64,000 bases of DNA from Tritonibacter aquimaris (lineage in GTDB: Bacteria; Pseudomonadota; Alphaproteobacteria; Rhodobacterales; Rhodobacteraceae), in the NCBI RefSeq assembly GCF_009617595.1, contig NZ_WIXK01000001.1, positions 186,001 through 250,000 of the forward strand. Reading direction: 5' to 3'. The notes below the pieces were generated by a model, which had not been told where the DNA came from, made no database searches, and saw only the letters and a program-made list of their open reading frames with translations. Shown here piece by piece: positions 15,765 to 24,942 of the stretch; positions within the stretch are counted from its first letter, which is position 1, and the number at the start of each line of letters is the position of its first letter. The position numbers and the translations under genes were made by a program.

Positions 15765-18554
15765 ATGACTATGCCATTGACGATCACCACACTCCCGCGC
15801 CCTTTTGATGCAGATCTCGCTGTCGAGACTGTCTCGTTGTTGCCCTGGCTGACACCTGAACAGGCTGAATTGATTTCAGGTGTTGCAGGCAGCAGCCCCT
15901 ATCTCAACAATCTGATCCAGCAGGAGCGGGAATGGCTGCCGCAGGCATTCGCCGATCCAAGCGGGGCACTGAAACAGGTGTTTCAGGATTGCCGCAATTG
16001 TGCGCCGGACCAGCTGAAACCGGGGCTTAGGCAGGCCAAGCGCCGGGTGGCTTTGCTGACGGCGCTGTGTGATTTGGCCGGCCATTGGCCGCTGGAGCAG
16101 GTCACAGCGGCGCTTACGGATTTTGGCGCGCTCTCTGTTGATGTGGCGATCAAGGCCGAACTGGCGCGGTTGATCGCTCGCAACAAACTGCCCGGCCAAA
16201 GCGAAGCTGACCTTGACGTGGCTGCGGGGCTTAGCGTGCTGGCCATGGGCAAGATGGGTGCGCATGAGCTGAACTACAGCTCAGATATTGATCTGATCTG
16301 CCTGTTTGACGAAACCCGCTATGATCCGGATGACTTTTTTGAGGTACGTCAGGCCATGGTGCGTGCCACCCGCAATATGTGCGGAGTGCTGAGCGATAAA
16401 ACCGCTGATGGCTATGTGTTTCGAACCGATCTGCGCCTGCGTCCGGACCCTGCGGTGACACCTGTCTGTGTCGCAATGGAGGCGGCGGAGCGGTATTACG
16501 AAAGCCTCGGGCGCACCTGGGAGCGGGCCGCTTATATCAAAGCACGCGCCTGCGCTGGTGATATTGCCGCTGGTGAGCGGTTCTTGAAAACACTGCGTCC
16601 GTTTGTTTGGCGGCGGCATCTGGATTTTGTGGCCATTCAAGATGCCCATGATATGCGTCTGCGCATCCGCGAAAACAAAGGCACCTTTGGCGCGATTGAG
16701 GTGCCCGGCCATGATATGAAACTGGGGCAGGGCGGCATTCGCGAGATTGAGTTCTTCACCCAGACGCGACAGCTGATTGCCGGGGGGCGTGATCCGGATC
16801 TGCGCCATCGCGGCACGGTACCGGGGTTGGCGGCACTGGCTGAAAAGGGCTGGTTGCCAAAAGACACCGCAGATGCGCTGAGCGCGCATTACCGGGCCCA
16901 TCGCATGGTCGAGCACCGCATACAGATGGTGCATGATGCACAGACCCACAGAATGCCGAAATCAGAAGATGGTCTGGCACGTGTCGCCTGCCTGATGGGG
17001 ATGGATGTGGCGCAGATGCAGGCCGAGGTAAAAGAGCGGCTGCTGAATGTGCGTGAACTGGCGGATGGTTTTTTTGCACCGGAAAACAACGGCCACAGCG
17101 CTGCAGAGGCACCTGCGGTAGAGTTTGATCAAGAGGTGATCGACCGCTGGCGCAGCTATCCTGCGCTCAGATCGGAACGTGGTGCGCAGATTTTTGAACG
17201 GCTGAAACCTGAACTCCTGTCGCGTCTGGCAAAGGCGGCAGAGCCGGGTGAAGCGCTTTTGGCGCTGGATGGATTTCTAAAGGGACTGCCTGCTGGGGTG
17301 CAATTGTTTGCCCTGTTTGAGGCCAACCCGCAGCTGATCGATCTGCTGATTGATATTGTGGGCACGTCGCGGGATCTGGCGGGCTATCTGTCGCGCAATG
17401 CATCGGTCTTTGATGCGGTGATTGGCGGCGGCTTCTTTGATGCGTGGCCCGGTGCGCAGGCTCTGCTGCTTGAGCTGGAAAAAAGCCTTGAAGCAGAGGG
17501 CGATTATGAAAGCAAACTCGATCGTGCCCGTGCCTGGACCAAAGACTGGAGTTTCCGCATTGGGGTGCACCATCTGCGCGGATTGATCACGGGTGCCGAG
17601 GCGGGGCAGCACTACGCTGAGCTTGCTTCAAGCGTGATCGCAGCACTTGCGCCCGTTGTGGTTGAACAATTTGCCACCAAACACGGCACGCCGCCAGGGC
17701 GCGGACTTGCAGTGTTGGGAATGGGGTCGCTGGGCGCGCTACAGATGAATGCAAAATCGGATCTGGATCTTATTGTGATCTATGATCCGGCAGATCAGGA
17801 AAGTTCAGACGGCAAGCGACCGCTGGCGAGCCGTGCCTATTATGCGCGTCTCACGCAGGCATTGATTACCGCATTGACGGCTCCGATGGCGCAGGGGCGG
17901 CTGTATGAGGTGGACATGCGTCTGCGCCCGTCAGGCACGCAGGGGCCGGTGGCCACCAGCCTTGCCGCTTTTGACAATTATCAGAACACCCAGGCCTGGG
18001 TGTGGGAGCATCTGGCACTGGTGCGCGCCCGCCCGTTGGCCGGGGATACGGAGCTTATGCGCGATATTGCGGCTATTCGCAGTGACGTGCTGCAAGCGCC
18101 TAAAGAGACAGGGAAAATCCTGCACGATGTGGCCGAGATGCGGGCGCGGCTTGCTGCAGCGAAACCCCCGGCAGGGCCGCTTGATGTTAAAAACGGCGCC
18201 GGGCGCATGGTTGATATTGAACTCATGTCTCAAGCCGGGGCGCTTTTGTCTGGGCACGATAGCACCGGGCTTGCAGCGGGGCTTGAGGCCGGTGTTGAGG
18301 CTGGGATTTTGAACGTGGCGCAGGCCGCAACGCTCAAAGACAGCTATAGGCTCTACCGCGAAGTGCAGATGGCGGCCCGGCTGCTCAGTGATAAACCGCT
18401 TGTAGATGCGGAAATGGGCGAGGGTGCAGCGGCATTCCTGTGTCGCGCTAGCGGCTATGATGATCTTTCGGGTTTGATTTTGGCGCTTGACACAGCCTAT
18501 GCAGCCTGCGCTGAAATTGCACAAACAGTTCTGGATCAGCGGGAGGAACAATGA
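15765..18554 (+). CDS. glnE: Glutamine synthetase adenylyltransferase/deadenylyltransferase
   Basis: Bifunctional enzyme that adenylylates and deadenylylates glutamine synthetase in response to PII and glutamine; cytoplasmic, 929 residues, normal length for the alphaproteobacterial form. Two nucleotidyltransferase domains are visible: the N-terminal one with GMGKMGAHELNYSSDIDLI (about residue 160; deadenylylation) and the C-terminal one with GMGSLGALQMNAKSDLDLI (about residue 650; adenylylation). The reading frame is open far upstream through tRNA-Val; I chose the ATG at 15765 (MTMPLTITT), though the ATG at 15771 is possible. It overlaps the next small gene by 4 bases. Confidence 0.96.
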   Translation: MTMPLTITTLPRPFDADLAVETVSLLPWLTPEQAELISGVAGSSPYLNNLIQQEREWLPQAFADPSGALKQVFQDCRNCAPDQLKPGLRQAKRRVALLTALCDLAGHWPLEQVTAALTDFGALSVDVAIKAELARLIARNKLPGQSEADLDVAAGLSVLAMGKMGAHELNYSSDIDLICLFDETRYDPDDFFEVRQAMVRATRNMCGVLSDKTADGYVFRTDLRLRPDPAVTPVCVAMEAAERYYESLGRTWERAAYIKARACAGDIAAGERFLKTLRPFVWRRHLDFVAIQDAHDMRLRIRENKGTFGAIEVPGHDMKLGQGGIREIEFFTQTRQLIAGGRDPDLRHRGTVPGLAALAEKGWLPKDTADALSAHYRAHRMVEHRIQMVHDAQTHRMPKSEDGLARVACLMGMDVAQMQAEVKERLLNVRELADGFFAPENNGHSAAEAPAVEFDQEVIDRWRSYPALRSERGAQIFERLKPELLSRLAKAAEPGEALLALDGFLKGLPAGVQLFALFEANPQLIDLLIDIVGTSRDLAGYLSRNASVFDAVIGGGFFDAWPGAQALLLELEKSLEAEGDYESKLDRARAWTKDWSFRIGVHHLRGLITGAEAGQHYAELASSVIAALAPVVVEQFATKHGTPPGRGLAVLGMGSLGALQMNAKSDLDLIVIYDPADQESSDGKRPLASRAYYARLTQALITALTAPMAQGRLYEVDMRLRPSGTQGPVATSLAAFDNYQNTQAWVWEHLALVRARPLAGDTELMRDIAAIRSDVLQAPKETGKILHDVAEMRARLAAAKPPAGPLDVKNGAGRMVDIELMSQAGALLSGHDSTGLAAGLEAGVEAGILNVAQAATLKDSYRLYREVQMAARLLSDKPLVDAEMGEGAAAFLCRASGYDDLSGLILALDTAYAACAEIAQTVLDQREEQ

Positions 18555-18847
18555 CCACGAACTTAAATACCGATTCCGGTCGCATAGATCCCAAAGGTTT
18601 GATCCGTGAATCCTTTCGCATCGAAGGCATTGACGCTTCACAATGCCGTAGCATTTTTGTCGACTGGGCCCTAAGCCTGCCAGATGGGGTGGACAATAAA
18701 GACGCGTTGCAGGTCTTGTTTGATCAATATCAGGCTGACAATCCCGACCACCCGATGACCGAGGTCATGCGCGCCGGGCTGACCGAGATGGTTGCCCCCA
18801 AGCGTCGTGGCGGCTGGCGCAGCCGTAATCGCCCCAATATGCAATAA
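18551..18847 (+). CDS. Small conserved-looking hypothetical protein after glnE
   Basis: 98-residue soluble protein that I do not recognise by function. It overlaps the glnE stop by ATGA, so the two are translationally coupled. Acidic in the middle and basic at the end (KRRGGWRSRNRP). No membrane segment or cysteine cluster; a single Cys in SQCRSIF. The coupling suggests a role tied to nitrogen regulation, but that is context only. Confidence 0.8.
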   Translation: MTTNLNTDSGRIDPKGLIRESFRIEGIDASQCRSIFVDWALSLPDGVDNKDALQVLFDQYQADNPDHPMTEVMRAGLTEMVAPKRRGGWRSRNRPNMQ

Positions 18848-18916
18848 AAGCACCGGAAAGGAGGCGCATCACAATGGCCTCTTTTCCTGCGCGACGCATC
18901 TGTCTATGAGGGGTTT

Positions 18917-20131
18917 ATGACAAGCCCATCCGACACGACGACCCGCCCTCGTATCCGACTAAAGCCAAAAGCCAATGCGCGCGCTCTGCGTCATGGCTTT
19001 CCATGGGTATATTCCAATGAGCTGGTGACAGACCGGCGCACGCGCAAACTTGCGCCTGGCACTTTGGCTGTGCTTGAAGATGAAGCAATGCGCCCTCTGG
19101 GTCTTGTCGCGGTGAACCCCGACAGCAAGATCATTGCACGGATGCTGGATCGCGACCCGGATGCAGAAATTTGCCAAAGCTGGTTTGCCCAGCGGATCAC
19201 GCATGCGCTTGAACTGCGTGAACAGCTTTATGATGCACCGTTTTACCGCTTGATCCACGCCGAGGCCGATGGGCTTCCGGGGGTGATCATCGACCGGTTT
19301 GGCGACACCTGCGTGGTGCAGCCGAATGCTGCCTGGGCCGATACCCATGTGGAGGCGCTGGCAGCCGCATTGGCCGAGGTTACCGGCTGCAGCAATATTT
19401 TGAAAAACGCCTCTGGGCGCACGCGCGGGCTCGAAGGGCTTGATGACCAAAACGCGGTCTTGTGTGGCGAAGCCCCATCCGCGCCTTTGCCTGTGGTGAT
19501 GAACGGTGCCACCTATATGGCTGATCTGACCGGCGGGCAGAAAACCGGCCTGTTCTTTGATCAGCGTGAAAACCACGGTGTTGCTGCGCGACTGGTCAAG
19601 CCGGGTGCAAAAGTGCTGGATGTGTTTTCCCATGTGGGTGGTTTTGGTCTGGCGATGCTGGCGGGCGGCGCTGAGGCTGCGACCTGTGTTGATGGCTCTG
19701 CTGCGGCGCTTGAATTGGCAAAAGCCGGGGCTGAAGCCAGCGGCAAGCAGGATCTGCTGACCACCCGGCAGGGGGATGCGTTTGATGTGCTTGCAGCCCT
19801 TGCTGAGGAAGGTGAGACCTTTGATGTGGTGATCTGTGATCCGCCTGCATTTGCACCCTCAAAACCCGCGCTAGAAGCCGGGCTGCGCGCCTATGAACGG
19901 GTGGCGAAACTGGCGGCACCTTTGGTTGCGCCGGGGGGCTATCTGGGGCTGTGTTCCTGCTCGCACGCGGCCGAGCTCACCAAGTTCCGCAATTCATCTG
20001 CGCGCGGTATTGGCCGGGCCGGGCGACGTGGGCAGCTCTTGCACACGGGCTATGCCGGGCCGGATCATCCGCAGATGCCGCAGCTTGCCGAAAGCGGCTA
20101 TCTCAAAGCTGTGTTCTTCCGTCTGGATTAA
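18917..20131 (+). CDS. RlmI-type class I rRNA methyltransferase
   Basis: 404-residue SAM-dependent methyltransferase of the RlmI/RlmK family (5-methylcytosine in 23S rRNA). An N-terminal PUA domain (about residues 10-90, RHGFPWVYSNEL) precedes an EEHEE-like linker and the Rossmann methyltransferase: VLDVFSHVGGFGLAMLAGGA (SAM motif I), VICDPPAFAPSK (substrate motif) and the catalytic-type Cys in LGLCSCSH. The modified nucleotide is inferred from family. A PIN-domain gene begins 5 bases after the stop. Confidence 0.88.
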   Translation: MTSPSDTTTRPRIRLKPKANARALRHGFPWVYSNELVTDRRTRKLAPGTLAVLEDEAMRPLGLVAVNPDSKIIARMLDRDPDAEICQSWFAQRITHALELREQLYDAPFYRLIHAEADGLPGVIIDRFGDTCVVQPNAAWADTHVEALAAALAEVTGCSNILKNASGRTRGLEGLDDQNAVLCGEAPSAPLPVVMNGATYMADLTGGQKTGLFFDQRENHGVAARLVKPGAKVLDVFSHVGGFGLAMLAGGAEAATCVDGSAAALELAKAGAEASGKQDLLTTRQGDAFDVLAALAEEGETFDVVICDPPAFAPSKPALEAGLRAYERVAKLAAPLVAPGGYLGLCSCSHAAELTKFRNSSARGIGRAGRRGQLLHTGYAGPDHPQMPQLAESGYLKAVFFRLD

Positions 20132-20135
20132 GCGC

Positions 20136-20687
20136 GTGAAACTTCTGCTTGATACCTGCGTGCTTTATCCGACCGTAATGCGGGAGGTCCTGCTGGGGGC
20201 GGCGAAGGCTGGGTTTTACACGCCGCTCTGGTCGGCGCGTATTTTAGAAGAATGGGCGCGCGCGGCGGCAAAGATTGGCCCCGATGGCACGTTGCAGGCG
20301 CGGGCGGAAATTGCGCTGTTGCGTGCCAACTGGCCCAAAGCAGAAGTTGCACCCGCGCCGGGTTTGGAAAACCGACTGTGGCTGCCCGATGAGGCAGATA
20401 TTCACGTGCTTGCAGCGGCAATCACGGGCCATGCAGATGGTATCGTGACGGTGAACAACAAGGATTTCCCGCGCCATACGCTGGCCGAAGAAGGGTTGAA
20501 CCGCCACACCCCGGATGAGCTGCTGATCACGTTCTTTCAGTTGGATCCCGACGCCATGTGCCGTGTCGGCAATGATGTTTTGTTGGTGGCCAATCAGATG
20601 TCAGGCGAGGTCTGGGATATTCGTCGCCTGCTCAAGAAAGCGCGCCTGCCGCGACTGGCAAAAGCACTGGCACAGAGCGCGGGTTAG
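20136..20687 (+). CDS. PIN-domain-like protein
   Basis: 183 residues, starting with GTG five bases after the methyltransferase stop. The N-terminus KLLLDTCVLYPT carries the first acidic PIN residue. A second acidic group is in PDEADIHVLAAAI and a third in DGIVTVNNKDF, as expected for a PIN ribonuclease fold. It resembles the Rhodobacterales-type single PIN proteins. No antitoxin-like gene sits next to it, and it is coupled to an rRNA methyltransferase, so a toxin role should not be assumed; RNA processing is equally possible. Confidence 0.8.
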   Translation: MKLLLDTCVLYPTVMREVLLGAAKAGFYTPLWSARILEEWARAAAKIGPDGTLQARAEIALLRANWPKAEVAPAPGLENRLWLPDEADIHVLAAAITGHADGIVTVNNKDFPRHTLAEEGLNRHTPDELLITFFQLDPDAMCRVGNDVLLVANQMSGEVWDIRRLLKKARLPRLAKALAQSAG

Positions 20688-20813
20688 CGCGCCTGTGTCA
20701 CAGATCCATCATCGTTTTGATTTTCTGCAATCTCAGCGAGCAAGCTGGTGGTAAACTACCTGCGTGGGTGCTAGCCAATTGTGGAATGCAGATTAAAGAC
20801 TAAGGCGATTTTC

Positions 20814-21287
20814 ATGCAGCTGTTATCTTCGGTTTCCCCTATTGCACGTGCGGGTTTCACCAAATGTGGTGTTTTGGGGATGCTGTTGTTGACGGCAGCC
20901 TGTGCTCCGGCGCCGGGTCCTTCTGTGCCGCAACAACCCGGTAAATCCATTCAGGATGCCAATGCGGCGTTTCAGGTCTGCGCGCCGCAAGGCCCCGTTG
21001 GTGCGCGTGACCACCTGACCGCAAACTATATCGTCAGCGTATTGTGGGGCGGGGTGATTGTTGGCCCGCTCACCGTGGCGGCCACGGCCGAAGAAATTCG
21101 CGATATTGGCGCGCGCAATGCAATCGATCACTGCCTTGAAGAGCAGGGCTATGAACGCCGCGAGCTCAGTGTTGAAGAATTGGCCTATCTCAACCAGGCC
21201 AATGGATATGAGCGCGAGCTGTTTTTGAACCATCTGGTTGCAGGTGGCGACCTTGCGTCCTTCACCCAAGAGCTGTCAGGTCACTGA
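20814..21287 (+). CDS. Small lipoprotein of unknown function
   Basis: 157 residues from the ATG at 20814 (an in-frame ATG at 20781 is less likely). The signal peptide ends in the lipobox LLTAAC at about residues 24-29, giving a lipidated Cys. The rest is soluble with a Gly/Val-rich stretch YIVSVLWGGVIVGPL that could lie in the membrane, and two further cysteines. No family recognised. Convergent with the M48 protease gene. Confidence 0.75.
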   Translation: MQLLSSVSPIARAGFTKCGVLGMLLLTAACAPAPGPSVPQQPGKSIQDANAAFQVCAPQGPVGARDHLTANYIVSVLWGGVIVGPLTVAATAEEIRDIGARNAIDHCLEEQGYERRELSVEELAYLNQANGYERELFLNHLVAGGDLASFTQELSGH

Positions 21288-21333
21288 TCCTACTGGATCA
21301 ATGACCGGCGTTGATCCAGCGGGATCATTGATC
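21285..21333. repeat. Cluster of GATC-centred inverted repeats between convergent genes
   Basis: tgatcctactggatca (21285-21300) is nearly palindromic; tggatcaa (21294-21301) also pairs with ttgatcca (21311-21318), and further GATC units follow. The alternatives are mutually exclusive hairpins. No T-run follows on either strand. Possibly a transcription end signal for both genes. Confidence 0.4.
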
Positions 21334-22017
21334 TGAACCGGCCCAGCGGTCTTCCAGTTTTTCCAGTGCGGCAATGCGCTCTTGGGTTTTGGGATGGCTC
21401 ATCAGCCAGGCCGGTGCCATGCCAGCACGCGATTGGGTCAGATCATCCAGCTTGCGAAACAGATCCTTTTGCGGCGCGATCCCGATCCCGGCTTTTGACA
21501 GCAGCGCTGCGGCATATTCATCCGCTTCATATTCATCGCTGCGCGACAGGCGCGCGGCAATCAGGCTGGTCAGCGCATTGGCAATCCATGCGCCGATGAA
21601 CGGGATGAAACGCCCCAGTATCATCATCAATGCGGCGCGCAGTGCGTTCTGACCGGAAAAATCAAAGGCCCGTTTGCGCGAGTGCCCCAGCGCCACATGG
21701 CCCAATTCATGAGCGATGACGCTTGCCAGCTCTTCGGCGGTGACCTCGCCGTTTTGGTATTTGCGATAAAAACCACGGGTGATGAAAATTCGCCCATCTG
21801 GCGCTGCAAGGCCGTTTACCGGATCGATTTCATAGATGAACACTGGAATGCGTGCGAGGCCAAGCGCCGCGGCAAGGCGATCAGTCAGCGCTTTGAGCGG
21901 GCGATCCGCCAGTTCGGTGGAACGCTGGTCCAGCTCGCGGTGCAGCCGCCAGACCGAGAGGCGATACATGACCAAACCATAAGCGACGGCAAGAAGGATA
22001 GGGGTGAATTTCAACAT
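21325..22017 (-). CDS. M48 family membrane-associated metallopeptidase
   Basis: 230-residue zinc protease with an N-terminal membrane segment (about residues 3-20). Zinc motif VIAHELGHVALGH (HExxH), with the third ligand Glu expected in SRSDEYEADEYAA. A hydrophobic pair lies around ALMMILGRFIPFIGAWIANAL. Related to HtpX/Ste24-type quality-control proteases but shorter; the substrate is unknown. A TTAA-N7-TTAA motif lies upstream. Confidence 0.88.
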   Translation of the reverse strand: MLKFTPILLAVAYGLVMYRLSVWRLHRELDQRSTELADRPLKALTDRLAAALGLARIPVFIYEIDPVNGLAAPDGRIFITRGFYRKYQNGEVTAEELASVIAHELGHVALGHSRKRAFDFSGQNALRAALMMILGRFIPFIGAWIANALTSLIAARLSRSDEYEADEYAAALLSKAGIGIAPQKDLFRKLDDLTQSRAGMAPAWLMSHPKTQERIAALEKLEDRWAGSDQ

Positions 22018-22093
22018 AAGGAAGATATGGGGCGGGTCTTGGAAAAGGACAATAGCTTCCCTGCTTTGACCCTAATTTTGCCCGAAACCGTAG

Positions 22094-22108
22094 TTAAGTT
22101 TAACTTAA
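22094..22108. promoter_or_regulatory. Candidate CtrA binding site
   Basis: TTAA-gtttaac-TTAA matches the full CtrA consensus TTAA-N7-TTAA. It is in the 140-bp space between the divergent M48 protease and a membrane-protein gene, 77 bp from the first start and 50 bp from the second. Whether CtrA binds here is untested. Confidence 0.55.
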
Positions 22109-22157
22109 TTGGTTCGGAGTTCGTCTGAGCGTTTGGTCACCAGAAAGGGGCTGGCAG

Positions 22158-22676
22158 ATGCGTGTTACACTGCTGTTTTTCTATCATCTGTCACTGCGTA
22201 TGTTGGCAATTTTGGGTCTGCCGCTTTTGGTTTTGTTATCACATCAGACTTTGACTACGCTGGTTGATACAGGGGCAGGGGATGTCTGGCCGCGTATCAT
22301 ACTGGTTGCTGGCACCGCGCCGCTTTGTGTGTTTTTTGCAATCCCAAGCCTGTTGCCCGCAAGATTGCGCCAGCCAGATCTGCGTGAACTTGGCCCGTTT
22401 CTGTTTGTTGGGCTTGGCCTGATTGGTTTCGCAGTAATGAGCGTGGCGCGGGCTGCGGTTTCCGAGCTCGCGCCACGCGCGCAGAATGTTGAATTCTGGA
22501 GCGCGGCACTGGGCGCGGCAGCTATTTTGATTGGCGGAACCGCCGGGCTTTTGGCGCTGACCCTGAGCAATCAAGCCCCTGAGAGCAATATTGCGCCACG
22601 TCGCACCACAAAACGCGCACCTCGCCCAAGTTCCGAGGAGCTGCGCGCGATGCGCCATGCGCGGATGCAATCCTAA
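22158..22676 (+). CDS. Hypothetical four-helix membrane protein
   Basis: 172 residues. Hydrophobic segments at about 12-32, 48-66, 78-98 and 112-135, then a basic hydrophilic tail (RRTTKRAPRPSSEELRAMRHARM). A site like AGGGG lies upstream of the ATG. No family recognised. It is divergent from the M48 protease gene and convergent with the CoxE-like gene. Confidence 0.7.
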   Translation: MRVTLLFFYHLSLRMLAILGLPLLVLLSHQTLTTLVDTGAGDVWPRIILVAGTAPLCVFFAIPSLLPARLRQPDLRELGPFLFVGLGLIGFAVMSVARAAVSELAPRAQNVEFWSAALGAAAILIGGTAGLLALTLSNQAPESNIAPRRTTKRAPRPSSEELRAMRHARMQS

Positions 22677-22685
22677 AGAGGGGGC

Positions 22686-23870
22686 TTAGCGCCCCAGCTC
22701 TTTCATGCCGCCTTCCAGGCCTGAAAGCGTCATCGGCACCATGCGATCTTCAAAGATTTCGCGGATCATACCGATGGAGTGTGTGTAGTTCCAACGCGCT
22801 TCTGGCAGCGGGTTGATCCACAAATGGTTGGGCCATTGTTCGCGGGCGCGTTCAAGCCAGACCTGACCGGCCTCATCGTTCCAATGTTCATTGGCACCGC
22901 CGCGATAGGCGATCTCATAGGGGGACATTGAGGCGTCACCCACAAAGATACATTTATAATCCGGCCCATAGGTGCGCAGCACTTCCCAGGTTGGGATCTG
23001 CTGATCCCAGCGCCGGGTGTTGTCGCGCCAGACCCCTTCATAAAGGCAGTTGTGGAAGTAATAGTATTCCAGATGTTTAAATTCAGCGCGGGCGGCTGAA
23101 AACAGCTCTTCCACCACTTTGATATGGGGATCCATTGATCCGCCCACATCCAGAAACAGCAACACCTTCACCGCATTGTGGCGTTCGGGTCTGGTTTTGA
23201 CATCTAGGTAGCCATGTTCCGCCGTGGCACGGATGGTGCCGTCTAGATCAAGCTCTTCATGGGCGCCATCGCGCACCCAGCTGCGCAGCCGTTTTAGCGC
23301 AACTTTGATATTGCGGGTGCCCAGTTCCACATCGCCATCAAGATTGCGAAACTCGCGTTTGTCCCAGACCTTGACTGCACGCTGGTGGCGGCTTTCTTTC
23401 TGGCCGATACGCACGCCTTCGGGGTTGTAGCCATAAGCACCAAAAGGTGAGGTGCCCGCAGTGCCAATCCATTTGTTGCCGCCCTGATGGCGGCCTTGTT
23501 GTTCTTTGAGCCGCTCTTTCAACGTCTCCATCAGCTTGTCAAAACCACCAAGGGCTTCGATCTCGGCTTTTTCTTCGGCGCTGAGGTGTTTTTCCGCCAT
23601 TTTACGCAGCCATTCTTCGGGCAGCTCAATTGCCTCGGCCACGGCCTCTGCGGGAATGTGTTCTAGCCCTTCAAAGGTCGTGGCAAAGGCGCGGTCAAAA
23701 CGGTCAATGTGGCGCTCATCTTTGACCATGGCGGAGCGCGCCAGATAATAGAACCCTTCGATGTCATAGGTGACCAGCCCGCGTTTGAGTGCCTCAAGAA
23801 AGGTCAGATATTCCCGCAAAGATACGGGAATCGCCTCGGCGCGCAGGTTTTCAAAGAAGGGCTGGAACAT
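22686..23870 (-). CDS. VWA-domain protein, CoxE-like
   Basis: 394-residue protein with a C-terminal von Willebrand A-like domain of the CoxE group. A degenerate MIDAS is visible as LLFLDVGGSMDPH. The N-terminal half is helical and charged. It belongs with the MoxR-type ATPase 224 bases upstream (same strand); such pairs act as AAA+ chaperone plus VWA adaptor for metal-centre insertion or complex assembly. The target is unknown, and there is no CO-dehydrogenase gene nearby. Confidence 0.88.
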   Translation of the reverse strand: MFQPFFENLRAEAIPVSLREYLTFLEALKRGLVTYDIEGFYYLARSAMVKDERHIDRFDRAFATTFEGLEHIPAEAVAEAIELPEEWLRKMAEKHLSAEEKAEIEALGGFDKLMETLKERLKEQQGRHQGGNKWIGTAGTSPFGAYGYNPEGVRIGQKESRHQRAVKVWDKREFRNLDGDVELGTRNIKVALKRLRSWVRDGAHEELDLDGTIRATAEHGYLDVKTRPERHNAVKVLLFLDVGGSMDPHIKVVEELFSAARAEFKHLEYYYFHNCLYEGVWRDNTRRWDQQIPTWEVLRTYGPDYKCIFVGDASMSPYEIAYRGGANEHWNDEAGQVWLERAREQWPNHLWINPLPEARWNYTHSIGMIREIFEDRMVPMTLSGLEGGMKELGR

Positions 23871-23873
23871 GAT

Positions 23874-24041
23874 TTAGCTCGCCAGACGATGCACGGCGAT
23901 GGTGGAGGCCAGACCAATAAGCGCAAAGATGATGGCGTAGACCGCACCATATTGCAGCATGTCGAGCTTGTTACCGCCACGTTTGCGCGCACGCAGCGCA
24001 CCGAGAGATGCTCCAAGAAGAGAGCCAATAATTACCAGCAT
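23874..24041 (-). CDS. Small membrane protein between moxR and coxE genes
   Basis: 55 residues. Helices at about 1-13 and 29-48 surround a strongly basic stretch RARKRGG. The start is the ATG at 24041 with AAAGG upstream. It ends three bases before the CoxE-like gene, so all three genes likely form one transcript. Function unknown. Confidence 0.7.
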   Translation of the reverse strand: MLVIIGSLLGASLGALRARKRGGNKLDMLQYGAVYAIIFALIGLASTIAVHRLAS

Positions 24042-24093
24042 ATGGGATCTGCCTTTTGCCGTATTGTTTGAAAGCCTGAACAGGCTGATATCA

Positions 24094-24942
24094 CTATCGC
24101 GTCTTGCGGGCCATGAATGCCAGCCGCTCGAACAGATGTACATCTTGCTCGTTCTTGAGCAACGCCCCATGTAGTCGCGGCAGCGCATTTGCACCATCAC
24201 GTTTCAGATCCTCGGGTGTTAGATCTTCCGCCAAAAGCAGTTTCAGCCAATCCAGCACTTCTGAGGTGGAGGGCTTCTTTTTCAGGCCCTGCGTGTCGCG
24301 GATCTCATAAAACTGGGTCAGCGCGGCGGTGAGCAGCTCGCTTTTGATGCCGGGGTGATGCACTTCCACGATCTGTTTCATCGTCTTGGCATCGGGGAAG
24401 CGGATGTAGTGGAAAAAACAGCGCCGCAGGAAGGCGTCGGGCAGCTCTTTTTCATTGTTGGAGGTGATGATGATGATCGGACGATGTTTGGCGGAGATGG
24501 TCTGGCCGGTTTCATAGACATGAAACGCCATTTTATCGAGCTCTTGCAGCAGGTCATTGGGGAATTCAATATCAGCCTTGTCGATCTCATCGATCAGCAG
24601 CACGAGCTTTTCGTCGGCTTCAAAAGCTTCCCAGAGCTTGCCCTTTTTGATGTAGTTTTGCACGTCATGCACGCGCTCTTCGCCCAGCTGGCTGTCGCGC
24701 AGGCGGCTGACCGCATCATATTCATAAAGGCCCTGCTGGGCGCGGGTGGTGGATTTCACATTCCACTCGATCATCCGCAGACCCAGGGCGGTGGCAACCT
24801 GTTTGGCCAGCTCGGTCTTGCCGGTGCCTGGTTCCCCTTTGACGAGTAGCGGACGCTCCAGGGTGACTGCCGCGTTGACCGCCACTTTGAGGTCGTCGGT
24901 GGCGACGTAGTCTTTAGTGCCCTGAAAATGCATGTATTTCAC
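24094..24942 (-). CDS. MoxR family AAA+ ATPase
   Basis: 282-residue ATPase. Walker A GEPGTGKTELAKQ (about residue 38), Walker B LLIDEIDKAD, sensor 1 IIITSNNEKELPDAF, and arginine-rich RRCFFHYIRFP. Probably a chaperone acting with the downstream VWA protein; GEPGTGKT-type MoxR/CoxD proteins assist metal-enzyme maturation. Specific client unknown. Confidence 0.93.
   Translation of the reverse strand: MKYMHFQGTKDYVATDDLKVAVNAAVTLERPLLVKGEPGTGKTELAKQVATALGLRMIEWNVKSTTRAQQGLYEYDAVSRLRDSQLGEERVHDVQNYIKKGKLWEAFEADEKLVLLIDEIDKADIEFPNDLLQELDKMAFHVYETGQTISAKHRPIIIITSNNEKELPDAFLRRCFFHYIRFPDAKTMKQIVEVHHPGIKSELLTAALTQFYEIRDTQGLKKKPSTSEVLDWLKLLLAEDLTPEDLKRDGANALPRLHGALLKNEQDVHLFERLAFMARKTR

Noticed and set aside
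20136-20687. Toxin of a VapBC-type system
   Set aside because: No VapB-like gene on either side; the upstream neighbour is an rRNA methyltransferase.
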